Positions 25,158-33,579 of a DNA stretch of 58,998 nt are shown piece by piece; position 1 is the first letter of the stretch; every line of letters starts with the position of its first letter. The stretch spans positions 1 to 58,998 of the forward strand of contig JBMNUM010000012.1 of NCBI GenBank assembly GCA_050946275.1. The letters run 5' to 3'. The notes beneath the pieces were generated by a model. That model did no database searches, was not told the origin of the DNA, and saw nothing but the letters and a program-made list of their open reading frames with translations. Made by a program: the position numbers and the translations under genes. The stretch comes from JBMNUM01 sp050946275. GTDB taxonomy: Bacteria > Actinomycetota > Coriobacteriia > Coriobacteriales > CADBOM01.

Positions 25158-25520
25158 CTATGCGGCCTGGCCATCCCTCGCGACTCGCATCTTGATGTTG
25201 CGCCAGAGAAAGCCGACTAAGCCGAAATCGTTGGTCAGCGCCTGCGGGAGCGACGGGATGCGGTCGTAGAGCAGCTGCAGGTACTCGAGCTCGGACGAGT
25301 CGTAGTCGACGATGTCGATGATATGCACGGTGGCGGCTCCGGAGCGCGAGGTGACCAACTCTGCTACGACCCCGGTCATCTCCATCCGATAGGTCCCGTC
25401 GTCGAGCAGCAGGGCGAGCGTCTCACCTTGCTGCAGGTCATCGGAGAAATCGAAATACACGCGCATGCGGTGCTCGCAGAGCAACGTCGCCACGCCCTCG
25501 TAGATGGGTGCACGCGACAC
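25158..25520 (-). pseudogene. PilZ-like C-terminal remnant
   Basis: The credible coding part is about 115-120 residues, from around APIYEGVATLLCEHRMRVYF to the stop at 25158. It resembles the PilZ-like C-terminal domain of cellulose-synthase-type glycosyltransferases (RMRVYFDFSDDLQQGE, YLQLLYDRIPSLPQ). The catalytic domain is missing. The open frame upstream runs through the DUF5679 terminator and is Pro/Arg-rich, so it is unlikely to be coding. It is either a remnant or a small free-standing domain with an unclear start. Confidence 0.45.
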
Positions 25521-25634
25521 GGGCACAGGCGTGGGGGCGCTGGGGACGGCTGCGGTCTCGCGCGGCACGGGGCAGGGCCACCGGGGGCGGTTGCGGTCTC
25601 GCGTACAGGGAAAAGCTCGTAGCCCCGAAAACGA

Positions 25635-25673
25635 AGACGGGTCCCGCGGCTTCACGCCGGCGGGACCCGTCTC
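25635..25673 (-). terminator. Rho-independent terminator
   Basis: The minus strand reads GACGGGTCCCGC, a loop, GCGGGACCCGTC, then TTCGTTTTC, 24 bp after the DUF5679 gene stop. Confidence 0.85.
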
Positions 25674-25696
25674 GCATTGCGATTTCTAAGCTTCGA

Positions 25697-25840
25697 CTAC
25701 TTCTTGATGAAGAGGCTCAGCTTGCCCTTGCAATCCGGGCACGTGCCCTGGAGCATCGGACGGCCGTTCTTGGCGACCTTCTCCTTGGGGTCGACCATTT
25801 CCTTCTTGGCCCTGCACTTGACGCAATATGCCTCTGCCAT
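25697..25840 (-). CDS. DUF5679 small zinc-ribbon-like protein
   Basis: This 47-residue protein reads MAEAYCVKCRAKKEMVDPKE, then KVAKNGRPMLQGTCPDCKGK and a LSLFIKK tail. Two CxxC knuckles and the KNGRP centre match DUF5679, a family of tiny zinc-ribbon proteins of unknown function common in Actinobacteria. ATG at 25840 follows GAGGTG. The gene is short but complete, has its own terminator, and is preceded by an AT-rich region likely to hold its promoter. Confidence 0.88.
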   Translation of the reverse strand: MAEAYCVKCRAKKEMVDPKEKVAKNGRPMLQGTCPDCKGKLSLFIKK

Positions 25841-26244
25841 GAAACACCTCACTTTGTCGTCTGTCAGAAGGTAGATTTGCGTTGCAATCTGGCAAATCTT
25901 ATGGATACAGGATACTAAATATTTTCAAAAGCGAAACAACAAAATGCGATTTAGCGGGAAACGTTGAAAATACGCGATTACCGGCACTTATTCAAAACAA
26001 ATGTCTTTCAAATGTATACATTTTGTGACTGAACTCCACACATAAGCTAAAAAGGAAAAAAGGAAAATTGTCACCTGTTATGCATATTTACGCAAATTGT
26101 AAGTGCAGGGATTCATGTTGGCTAAACCCCACCGAGACCACAGGACGATCCACCGTAAAAAGTGGGTCGCTCCCCGCGGGGAGCGACCCGAAAGTTCACT
26201 TTGATGGAGATTTGGAACGCTCCCCGAGGGGGTATCCCAAATAG
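25841..26244. other. AT-rich intergenic region
   Basis: This 404-bp region is clearly richer in A+T than its surroundings from about 25890 to 26130. No ORF is convincing. On the minus strand TTGTTT and TAGTAT spaced 16 bp (about 25910-25945) are a plausible promoter for the DUF5679 gene. The right end holds the terminator of the next gene. Confidence 0.45.
26155..26190 (-). terminator. Terminator of the degenerate M28-fold gene
   Basis: The minus strand reads GGGTCGCTCCCC, GC, GGGGAGCGACCC, then ACTTTTTAC. It lies about 55 bp after the stop at 26245. Confidence 0.75.
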
Positions 26245-29200
26245 CTAGCAACCCTTGATGATCTCAATCAGCAGCTTGTAGGCATCTTGGAGGTTCGAGT
26301 CCTCGACGATATCCTCCACATCGTCCTTCCAGCGCCAGCCGGGGGTCGTGTTGCCATCCACGCCGATGATGGAGATGGCGCGGGCGCGGCTATCGATTGC
26401 AGCGGTCGCCTCGGTCGGCCTCCACGAAAGGTCGATGGGGTCGACCTTGACGCGCGCGGCCTTGCCGGCCTTGGAGATGAGCTTCTGCAGACGCGGATCG
26501 GTCTTCTTGGAGGAGAGCAGCACCGGCTCGGAGGCGGTGAAGCACAGCTCGCCCGCGCCGATCGCCTCGAGGTTGATGATGCGGCTATGGCGCATCTCCC
26601 CGCCGTGCGTCTTCAGGAGGTTGCGCATGCCATAGCTGCCGGCACCGCTGGCGCCCAGGGCCACGAACCAGATCTCCTTGTTGAGCAGCTCGTCGCTCAG
26701 CGCGTCGACGGCGTCGCGGTTCTGCTCGCGCGTCGCGCCGCCATAGGCACCGCCGTCCCAACCGTCGTCCTCGTCGTCGAAGTTGTCCCAGGAGCCGATG
26801 CTCGCGCCCTCGTCACGTGCGTTGTAATCGTCGTCGACGCCGAGCCATGCGCTTGCGGAGCCCATGTCGTCGCCGCGGCGCTTCTTCTTGCGGCCGAAGA
26901 GCGAGAACCTGCTCTTCTTGGGCATCTCGACCTCGCGCGCGGCGGCGAAGGAGCCCTCCACGTCCAGCTGGTCCTCGTAGGCGTAATCGACGGCATCGTC
27001 GATGTGGATGTCGCCGCCCTCCTCGTTGTACTGCTCGAGCATCTCGGCGGTGACGGGCTCCAGCACGCCGGATGCGCTCACGGGAGCGAACGAGCCGGTG
27101 AGGTTCTTCTCCTCGGTGATATCGCGGGTGAAGTCGTCGTCGGCCAGGCCGAATCCCGACTGCGTCCCCTCGGCGGAGGACAGGTCGCCGCCCAGACCGC
27201 CGACGACCGGCAGGTTGAGCAGGGACGCGGGGACTTCGGACGTGCGGTCGATCGCGGGAGGCTGGTACTCGGCGCGATGCGCGGGCGCATGCTCCTCAAC
27301 CGGCTCCTCAGCCGCGGGAACGGCATCGATCATCACCGTCTCACCGGCATCCAGCCAACCCTCGCCCTCCTGGATGAGCGTGTCATCGTTGGAGGCGACC
27401 TGCGGAATCTCGGGAGCAGACGTACCGTCGAGCATGTAGTTGCTGCGGAGATAGTCGGAGATGTCGGGCTGATACTCCTCGCCCGCCTCGACCTCGTCAT
27501 CGGCAGTGCCATCGTAGCGGTTGCGCGAGAACTTATAGGATCCGGAGGGCCAATCGACGCCGCTCTCGGGAACGAGCAGCGGCTCCTCGTAGGAGCGGGG
27601 CTCCTCCTGCGGCTCGGACTCGGCCTGCGGCTCATCGGCCAGGGCCTCCTCGACGGGAACCGGGGTGAACGAAACCGTCGAATCGGGATCGACCGGCACG
27701 TTGACGGGATCCTCGGGAATCTCGCCGGCGACAGGTGCATCCTCGACGGGCTCGGCAGGCTGGACGGCCTCGGGGGCGACGTCCTCCGCAGGTGCGGGCT
27801 GGACGGGCGCGGCCTCGACCGGAGCAGCGGGTGCCACGGGCTCGGGCGCAGGCTCGACGGCGGGAGGTGCGGGCTGCACGGGTGCAGGAGCAGCCTCGGC
27901 GACGGGCTGCGCGGGCGCGGCCTCGGCGGCGGGCTCGATCACGAAATCCGGAATCGGCTCGACAACCGGGGCAACCTCCTGCTGGACCGGCTCCATGGGA
28001 GCCGCGGGCGTGGTGTTCGCGGGAGCATCGGCATAGCGCGAGCGCAGCGTCATGTTGCCATCTGCGGCCCTGCGGCCGATCTCTCCGCTCTGCTTCTCAT
28101 CCTCGACCTTCTGCCACCACGACGGGGCCTTCGAGGAGGTCTTCTTGCGCGGCGCCGGAGCCGGATAGGCATAGCGCGACTGGATGGAACCACGGGATGC
28201 CGCGACAACCTCGGGCGAGGGGTCGGCGGGCTTGGCGGGCTGCTTCGCGGGCTCGGCCTGAACCGGCTCGGCGACGGGAGCCTGAGCCACCTCGGCGGGT
28301 GCGGGGGCCGGCTCCGCAGGTGCGGGTGCGGGCGCAGGTGCTGCCGGAGCAGCCTCCTCGACGACGGGAACGACCGCCTCGGCGAAGGCGGGCGCATCGA
28401 CGGCGGCCGTGTCGGCGGAACCGGAGACGTCGCTCCAGGCCTCCTCGACAGCCTGGTCGCGCTCGCTCTGCGCGAGGGCGGCCAGCTCGGCGGCACGCGC
28501 GAAGCCATCGTCGGCCGCACGCTTGCGCGGCCTGCGCTCCGCGCGCGGAGCAGCCTCGGGTGCAGCCTCATCGAAAGCAGCCACGGTCTCGGCGGCCTCG
28601 TCGGCCTCGTCGTACTGCTCATCCTCATACTCGTCGTCGTAGAGCGGCGCGCGGACATCGGCCGTGACGACCTTCTCGGCCAGCGTGCACATGACCGCGA
28701 GACCAGCCGCGTTGTTGTTCGCTCCCTTGGGGGTCTTCAGGAACGTGCCGAGCAGCTGGTCGACGATGCAGATCAGGTTGATGACGCCGCCGATCATCGC
28801 GATGACGGCGAAAACCGTCGAGACGACACCCGGGAACGGGAGCATCGCGAGGAAGGTGAACACGGGGATGCCGATGACGGCGCCGATGACCACCAGGCGC
28901 ACGATCGGATAGTACGAGCGTATGGCCGGCATCTGGAACAGCGACGGCTTCTGCACGTCATAGTACGCGGTGATGACCACCTTGCCCCTCCGGGGGGAAT
29001 CGGAGAGACCCTGCGGCACATAGCGCGCAACGACGTTTTGGCTCTCGTATTTCGTGATGATGGAGCCCAGGGGGTCGGTCTTCACATACGAGAGGTACAG
29101 CAGCGCAAGAGCGGCGATGCCGACGATGAGCGCAAGAATCCTGAGGGCGGGCACGAACAGGCAGATCACCGCCGCGAGAAAGCCGAGCAGGAAGTAGAAG

Positions 29201-29376
29201 CTGCGGCTGACGCGCAGGTTGCCCGGGCATGTGAAACCATCGATATCGGTCTGGAGCCCCAGGTTGTACAGATCGTCCGCGAGCGTCTCGGATGCGAGCT
29301 CCTCGCCCCTGCTGCCTACATCGCGCGAAGGCAGCTCCGTGGAAAGGGCGCGCACCCGTTGCTTAAGCTCATTCAT
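26245..29376 (-). CDS. Membrane protein with degenerate M28-peptidase fold
   Basis: This 1043-residue protein has two hydrophobic segments at about residues 59-96 and two more at about 160-210. A Pro/Ala/Glu-rich low-complexity region of several hundred residues (AEPAPAPAEVAQAP-like) and a basic stretch (KSRFSLFGRKKKRRGDD) precede the C-terminal fold half. M28 landmarks are recognisable, but the metal ligands are replaced. AHYD becomes AYYD (residues 137-140), GAND becomes GANN (218-221), the EE pair is absent in VALGASGAGSYG, NLD becomes NLE, and the last His region reads GWRWKDD. It is probably a non-catalytic scaffold or envelope protein. ATG at 29376 follows AAGGGGG. Confidence 0.8.
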   Translation of the reverse strand: MNELKQRVRALSTELPSRDVGSRGEELASETLADDLYNLGLQTDIDGFTCPGNLRVSRSFYFLLGFLAAVICLFVPALRILALIVGIAALALLYLSYVKTDPLGSIITKYESQNVVARYVPQGLSDSPRRGKVVITAYYDVQKPSLFQMPAIRSYYPIVRLVVIGAVIGIPVFTFLAMLPFPGVVSTVFAVIAMIGGVINLICIVDQLLGTFLKTPKGANNNAAGLAVMCTLAEKVVTADVRAPLYDDEYEDEQYDEADEAAETVAAFDEAAPEAAPRAERRPRKRAADDGFARAAELAALAQSERDQAVEEAWSDVSGSADTAAVDAPAFAEAVVPVVEEAAPAAPAPAPAPAEPAPAPAEVAQAPVAEPVQAEPAKQPAKPADPSPEVVAASRGSIQSRYAYPAPAPRKKTSSKAPSWWQKVEDEKQSGEIGRRAADGNMTLRSRYADAPANTTPAAPMEPVQQEVAPVVEPIPDFVIEPAAEAAPAQPVAEAAPAPVQPAPPAVEPAPEPVAPAAPVEAAPVQPAPAEDVAPEAVQPAEPVEDAPVAGEIPEDPVNVPVDPDSTVSFTPVPVEEALADEPQAESEPQEEPRSYEEPLLVPESGVDWPSGSYKFSRNRYDGTADDEVEAGEEYQPDISDYLRSNYMLDGTSAPEIPQVASNDDTLIQEGEGWLDAGETVMIDAVPAAEEPVEEHAPAHRAEYQPPAIDRTSEVPASLLNLPVVGGLGGDLSSAEGTQSGFGLADDDFTRDITEEKNLTGSFAPVSASGVLEPVTAEMLEQYNEEGGDIHIDDAVDYAYEDQLDVEGSFAAAREVEMPKKSRFSLFGRKKKRRGDDMGSASAWLGVDDDYNARDEGASIGSWDNFDDEDDGWDGGAYGGATREQNRDAVDALSDELLNKEIWFVALGASGAGSYGMRNLLKTHGGEMRHSRIINLEAIGAGELCFTASEPVLLSSKKTDPRLQKLISKAGKAARVKVDPIDLSWRPTEATAAIDSRARAISIIGVDGNTTPGWRWKDDVEDIVEDSNLQDAYKLLIEIIKGC

Positions 29377-29947
29377 GAATCCCCCTTGGTTTGCATTTCG
29401 TTTTCCGGGCAGGGCAAAACGAGGGCCTTGTATCCCTAACCTTGACATTTTCTCACACGTACGCGTATTTGACACCTCCCAGTTGCATATAAATGCCGAA
29501 AAACCCCGCATCTCGCCCGCAAGGCGCCGCAAAGCGCTCTCCGGTCCGGTATTTTGCAGCAACAGAAGGCTGGAAGAAACATTGTCCGGCCCGGTACGGC
29601 ACGGCTCGGCCCCGGCACGGCGGGTCCAGATGCGGGTTGGCTGATTGCCCGCGCCGCGACCGCGGTCAGCAAACCCCACATGGCGGGTCCAGATGCGGGT
29701 TTGCTGATTGCCGCTGCCGCAAGAGCGGTCAGCAAACCCCACATGGGAGGTCGAGATGAGGGTTTGCTGATTGCCGGGAGCGCGGGGGCGGTCAGCAAAC
29801 CCCACGCTGCGGCTTCAAGTGCGGGTTTGCTGATTGCGGAAGCGCGAGATCTGGAGCGAAACGGGCTGCGGGCCTCGCTTTTCGTCCCACCGCCGTGGCG
29901 ATGCGGTACTATCGAGTTGTCAATCCACCAGCGAGACCGGAGAGCGC
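29377..29947. other. Divergent intergenic region holding array 1
   Basis: Apart from the array, this 571-bp region contains no convincing gene. TTGACA-like sequences near 29440-29475 could drive the M28-fold gene, and GCGGTACTATCGAG near 29903 could be a -10 region for the WYL operon. Confidence 0.4.
29631..29837. repeat. 63-bp alternating inverted-repeat array 1
   Basis: Three complete units start at 29631, 29694 and 29757, followed by a terminal half-unit at 29820. Each unit is TGCGGGTTTGCTGATTGC (18), a variable 15-mer, GGTCAGCAAACCCCACAT (18) and a variable 12-mer, totalling exactly 63 bp. The two 18-mers are inverted near-copies of one another. A degenerate half-unit may precede at 29601-29630. 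The array lies between the divergent M28-fold and WYL genes. Confidence 0.92.
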
Positions 29948-30955
29948 ATGCCACAAGCCCCGACCGCAGACACGCGCCGCGTCGCGAAATGCACGCGGCT
30001 CGCCAACCTGCTGCTCTTCCTCGGCGCGCGCCCGAACGGCGCGACCGCGGCCGACATCCGAGCGGGCGTCGGCGGCTATGCGGAGGCGGGGCAATCGGAC
30101 GACGCGTTCGAGCGCCAGCTCCGCCGCGACCGGTCCGACCTGGCCCGGATGGGCTTCCCCGTCGACAAGACGCGCGAGGCGAAGGACGACCCCTCCCGCT
30201 ACTCGCTCGCGAACCCGCCGTCGGAACGGGAGGGAGCTCCGCTCGATGCCAAGGACCGCTCCCTGCTGAGGCTGTGCGCGCAAAGCGCGCTCGACGACCC
30301 CTCGTTCCCGCTGCGCGGCGAGCTCGCGCGCGCGCTCGACAAGCTGCACGTCAAGGCCGCTGCGGACGAGGGCGATCGGCAGGGAGAGGCCGGGCCGGGC
30401 GACACCCCCGACGGGGGTGTCGCCGAGGCCTTCGCAGACGCGATTCGCAGTGGCGGCGCACTCTCATTCGCGTACGAGGGCGCTTCTGCAGCGCCCTCGC
30501 GCAGAAGCGTCGTCCCGCTCAAGCTCTTCTCGTACCTCGGCGCCCTCTACGTGCATGCGTACGACATCGACAAGCGCGCCTGCCGGAAGTTCCGGATCTC
30601 CCGCGTCGCGGGCGATCCCGAGACCATCGCGGCCGACCCCGGCGTGCTCGTCGAAGCGCGGAGCCATGCGAACGACCGCCTCGCCGTCCTCCCCTTCCAG
30701 ATGGGCGACGAGCGGCTCGAGGCGGCGCTTCGCCTGGACGCCAGCATCGAGGAGCGGATCGCGGCTCTCACCGACGGGTCGGGAGACCTCTCGGCCACCG
30801 ATGGGGGCTGGCGCTGGAGCGTGCCGATCGCCGACGCGGACAGGCTGGCGCGCTGGGTCGTCGAGAATGGACCGGGCATCGACATCATCGAGCCGCGGGA
30901 AGCACGCGACCTCCTCGCCGAGGGCCTGCGCGCCGCCGCACGGGCGGGTGAGTGA
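29948..30955 (+). CDS. WYL-domain transcriptional regulator (PafB-like)
   Basis: This 335-residue protein has an N-terminal winged-helix region (ADTRRVAKCTRLANLLLFLG, then ADIRAGVGGY and FERQLRRDRSDLARMGF). The central WYL domain reads AIRSGGALSFAYEG...RSVVPLKLFSYLGALYVHAYD and ends in KRACRKFRISRV, followed by the WCX extension. WYL proteins bind single-stranded nucleic acid or other ligands and regulate DNA-damage or defence genes. Its stop is one base from the next WYL gene, an arrangement like the PafB-PafC pair. No proteasome genes are present here. Confidence 0.87.
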   Translation: MPQAPTADTRRVAKCTRLANLLLFLGARPNGATAADIRAGVGGYAEAGQSDDAFERQLRRDRSDLARMGFPVDKTREAKDDPSRYSLANPPSEREGAPLDAKDRSLLRLCAQSALDDPSFPLRGELARALDKLHVKAAADEGDRQGEAGPGDTPDGGVAEAFADAIRSGGALSFAYEGASAAPSRRSVVPLKLFSYLGALYVHAYDIDKRACRKFRISRVAGDPETIAADPGVLVEARSHANDRLAVLPFQMGDERLEAALRLDASIEERIAALTDGSGDLSATDGGWRWSVPIADADRLARWVVENGPGIDIIEPREARDLLAEGLRAAARAGE

Positions 30956-30956
30956 G

Positions 30957-31943
30957 ATGGCGCGGCCGAACGAGACACTGCGCCTCGAGAAGGCGCTCGA
31001 GATCATCCCCCGCCTGCAAGAGGGCTGTCTGTCCTTCGGCGAAATCGCCGAGATGATGGGCCGTCCGCTCGACGATGCCGTCACCGTGATGCGGGACCTC
31101 TCCGCATGCGAGGTCGACGGCGAGCCGCTCGGCTTCCACTTCATCGAGGCGGCTCAGGCGAGAGCCGCCCTGCAGCGCGCGAAGGGACCGGCGGCACAAG
31201 CGCTCGAGAAGCTCGCGGAGCACGGGGGCATCATCGTCAGCGGCGACTTTGGGCCGCTCTCGCCGGAGGCCTCGCTCAAGCCAGCCGAGGTGCAGGCCCT
31301 GCTCGCCGCACTCGACCGCATGCACGTCGGCGACGAGAGCCCCCTGCGGGAGAAGATCCGTGCGAGAGCCGCACGCTCCGCACCGGTCGATGCGATCGCG
31401 GGCGAGGAGCTGCTCGCCTACATCACGGCAGCCGACTCGAGCGCCACCATGAGCGAGCTCGCGCTGCTATGCGACCAGCATCGGCTCGCGGACATCGACT
31501 ACAACGGCCGGCAGCGCACCGTTGCGCCGCTCGAGCTCTACCGCGAGTCCAACGGCGAGGCGTACCTGTGGGCGCACGATATCGAGGACGGGCGCGGCAA
31601 GACGTTCCGCGTCGACCGCATCGCCCACGTCGAGCCGCTGGCCGGACATGCGTCCGCCGAGATGCTCGCATCGCCGGCGCACCCGCCCCTGCTCACGGAC
31701 AACGTCGAGAGCGCCCTGCTCGAGATGCCCGCCGACGAGCTCGTCGACGAGCGCGTGTGGACCGGCGCGGAGGTCGTCGCCGAGCGCGACGGCGTCAAGC
31801 AGGTCCGCATCCCCCTTCAGCAAAGACACGGTTGGATGGCACGACAGATCGCGGCGCGCTTCGGCCGCGTCCGGGTGATCGAGCCCGCCGACCTGGCCGA
31901 CGAGGTGCGGGCATGCGCCCGCCAGCTGCTCGAGGAGCTGTAG
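30957..31943 (+). CDS. WYL-domain transcriptional regulator (PafC-like)
   Basis: This 328-residue protein has an N-terminal winged helix (LRLEKALEIIPRLQEGCLSF and IAEMMGRPLDDAVTVMRDL), a WYL domain (LCDQHRLADIDYNGRQRTVA, then LELYRESNGEAYLWAHDIED and RGKTFRVDRIAHVEPL) and a C-terminal WCX-like part. Together with the preceding gene it probably forms a PafBC-like heterodimer that activates a damage response. The pairing is inferred from order and length, not from target motifs. Confidence 0.86.
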   Translation: MARPNETLRLEKALEIIPRLQEGCLSFGEIAEMMGRPLDDAVTVMRDLSACEVDGEPLGFHFIEAAQARAALQRAKGPAAQALEKLAEHGGIIVSGDFGPLSPEASLKPAEVQALLAALDRMHVGDESPLREKIRARAARSAPVDAIAGEELLAYITAADSSATMSELALLCDQHRLADIDYNGRQRTVAPLELYRESNGEAYLWAHDIEDGRGKTFRVDRIAHVEPLAGHASAEMLASPAHPPLLTDNVESALLEMPADELVDERVWTGAEVVAERDGVKQVRIPLQQRHGWMARQIAARFGRVRVIEPADLADEVRACARQLLEEL

Positions 31944-32020
31944 GCCCCCGCGATTGACGTGGGACGGTTTTGACCGGGTCGAAAGTGTCCCAGACTGCAG
32001 GCGCTCCAGAGGTGCCGACG

Positions 32021-32026
32021 TATAAT
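32021..32026 (+). promoter_or_regulatory. Candidate -10 box for amrBA
   Basis: TATAAT 31 bp before the start codon; the -35 is not clear. Confidence 0.4.
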
Positions 32027-32057
32027 TCAGCTATCGACGAATCGAGAGGAGCACGCC

Positions 32058-33476
32058 ATGGGTATCGTGGGAGCTTATGCACTGCCGCATCCACCGCTGG
32101 CCATCCCCGACGTGGGACGGGGCCAGGAGGAGGGCATCGCCTCGACGATTGCCGGATACCGGGCCGTGGCGGAGCACATCGCGGCGCTCGAGCCCGAGAC
32201 GATCGTGGTCATCTCGCCGCACTCCATCATGTACGCCGACTACCTGCACATCTCGCCGGGCATGTACGCAGCCGGAGATATGGGCCGGTTCGGCGCCCCG
32301 CAGGTCCGCGTCGAGAAGGACTACGACGTGGGGCTCGTGCGCGCGATCGTCGAGCGCGCACAGCGCGGCGGCATCATGGCCGGCACCGAGGGCGAGCGCG
32401 ATGCATCCCTCGACCACGGCGTGCTGGTGCCGCTCTACTTCGTAGACGAGAAGTACCGTGACTACCAGCTCGTGCGCTGCGGCATCTCCGGTCTGCCGCT
32501 GCTCGATCACTACCGGCTCGGCGAGTGCATCGCCGACGCCGCCGAGGAGCTCGGGCGTCGCGTCGCGATCATCGCGAGCGGCGACCTCTCCCATAAGCTT
32601 CGCGAGGAGGGCCCATATGGCTTCGATCCCGCGGGGCCCGAATACGACGAGCGCATCGAGCACGTGCTCGCGACGGGCGACTTCGGCGACCTGTTCGACT
32701 TCGGCGAGGCGCTCTGCGACGATGCCGCAGAATGCGGCCACCGCTCGTTCGTCGTGATGGCGGGAGCTCTCGACGGGCGCACGGTCAAGGCGAGCCTCCT
32801 GTCGCATGAAGGGCCGTTCGGCGTGGGCTACGCCACGGCGATCCTCGAGCCCGGCGGGGACGATTCATCCCGCTGCTTCGCGCACGCCTACCTCGAGCGG
32901 GAGCAGAACCGCCTGGCGCAGATGCGCGAGAACGAGAGCCCGTACGTCAAGATCGCCCGTCTCTCGCTCGAGGGCAACATCCTCGGCACCTCGCAGCAGG
33001 AGCTGCGCCGCAGCATCTTCGACGCGCTGATCTCCGCGGATCCCGAGGTCTCCGACCACCTGCTCAAGAGCAGGGCGGGGGCGTTCGTGTCCATCCACGA
33101 GCACGGGCGGCTGCGCGGCTGCATCGGCACCATCGCGCCCACGCAGCCGACGCTGGCCGACGAGATAGTGGAGAACGCCGTCAGCGCGTCGACGCGCGAC
33201 CCGCGATTCGAGCCGATCGCACCCGACGAGCTGCCGGACCTCGAGATCAACGTCGACGTGCTCGGGGAGTCCGAGGCGATCGACGGGCTGGACGAGCTGG
33301 ACCCGAAGCGATACGGCGTGATCGTAACTGCCGGCGGGAGGCGCGGCCTCCTGCTGCCCGACCTCGAGGGCATCGACACACCCGAGGAGCAGGTCGAGAT
33401 CGCGCTGCGCAAGGCTGGCATCAAGCCGAGCGAGTTCTTCGAGATGGAGCGCTTCGAGGTGACGCGCTTCCATTGA
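32058..33476 (+). CDS. AmmeMemoRadiSam protein: AmrB(MEMO)-AmrA(AMMECR1) fusion
   Basis: This 472-residue fusion has a MEMO-like, extradiol-dioxygenase-fold domain at about residues 1-275 (GAYALPHPPLAIP, ETIVVISPHSIMY, SLDHGVLVPLYF, ASGDLSHKL), with histidines in the positions that line the fold. An AMMECR1 domain follows at about 290-472 (SPYVKIARLSLE, GAFVSIHEHGRLRGCIGTIA, ENAVSASTRDPRFEP, RRGLLLPDLEGIDTPEEQVE). The radical SAM partner follows. This set is a conserved, functionally unresolved prokaryotic system. GAGAGGAG precedes the ATG. A class C-like hairpin follows the stop. Confidence 0.92.
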   Translation: MGIVGAYALPHPPLAIPDVGRGQEEGIASTIAGYRAVAEHIAALEPETIVVISPHSIMYADYLHISPGMYAAGDMGRFGAPQVRVEKDYDVGLVRAIVERAQRGGIMAGTEGERDASLDHGVLVPLYFVDEKYRDYQLVRCGISGLPLLDHYRLGECIADAAEELGRRVAIIASGDLSHKLREEGPYGFDPAGPEYDERIEHVLATGDFGDLFDFGEALCDDAAECGHRSFVVMAGALDGRTVKASLLSHEGPFGVGYATAILEPGGDDSSRCFAHAYLEREQNRLAQMRENESPYVKIARLSLEGNILGTSQQELRRSIFDALISADPEVSDHLLKSRAGAFVSIHEHGRLRGCIGTIAPTQPTLADEIVENAVSASTRDPRFEPIAPDELPDLEINVDVLGESEAIDGLDELDPKRYGVIVTAGGRRGLLLPDLEGIDTPEEQVEIALRKAGIKPSEFFEMERFEVTRFH

Positions 33477-33530
33477 TGAGCCGACTGGGCCAAAAGCGGA
33501 CAGTTCGACTTTGGCTCAGCCCGCCTTGTC

Positions 33531-33564
33531 ACGACAAGCGCGTCTGACGTGTTTGTCAGGTTTT
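33531..33564. repeat. Class B palindrome upstream of amrS
   Basis: ACGACAAGCGCG, TCTGA, CGTGTTTGTCAGG: imperfect arms, ending four bases before the amrS Shine-Dalgarno. Confidence 0.6.
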
Positions 33565-33579
33565 CGAGGGAGGTGTTGC

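Noticed and set aside
27600..28660. Large antisense ORFs opposite the Pro/Ala-rich region
   Set aside because: High-GC codon bias at third positions keeps antisense frames open. The products are low-complexity and lack ribosome-binding sites.
29377..29805. N-terminal extension of the M28-fold protein made of 21-residue repeats
   Set aside because: The 63-bp unit is a multiple of three, so frames stay open by chance. The ATG at 29376 has a strong RBS, and array 2 does not encode an equivalent protein.
29631..29837. CRISPR array
   Set aside because: The repeats alternate in orientation, units are 18+15+18+12 bp, one variable 12-mer is duplicated, and no cas genes are present.
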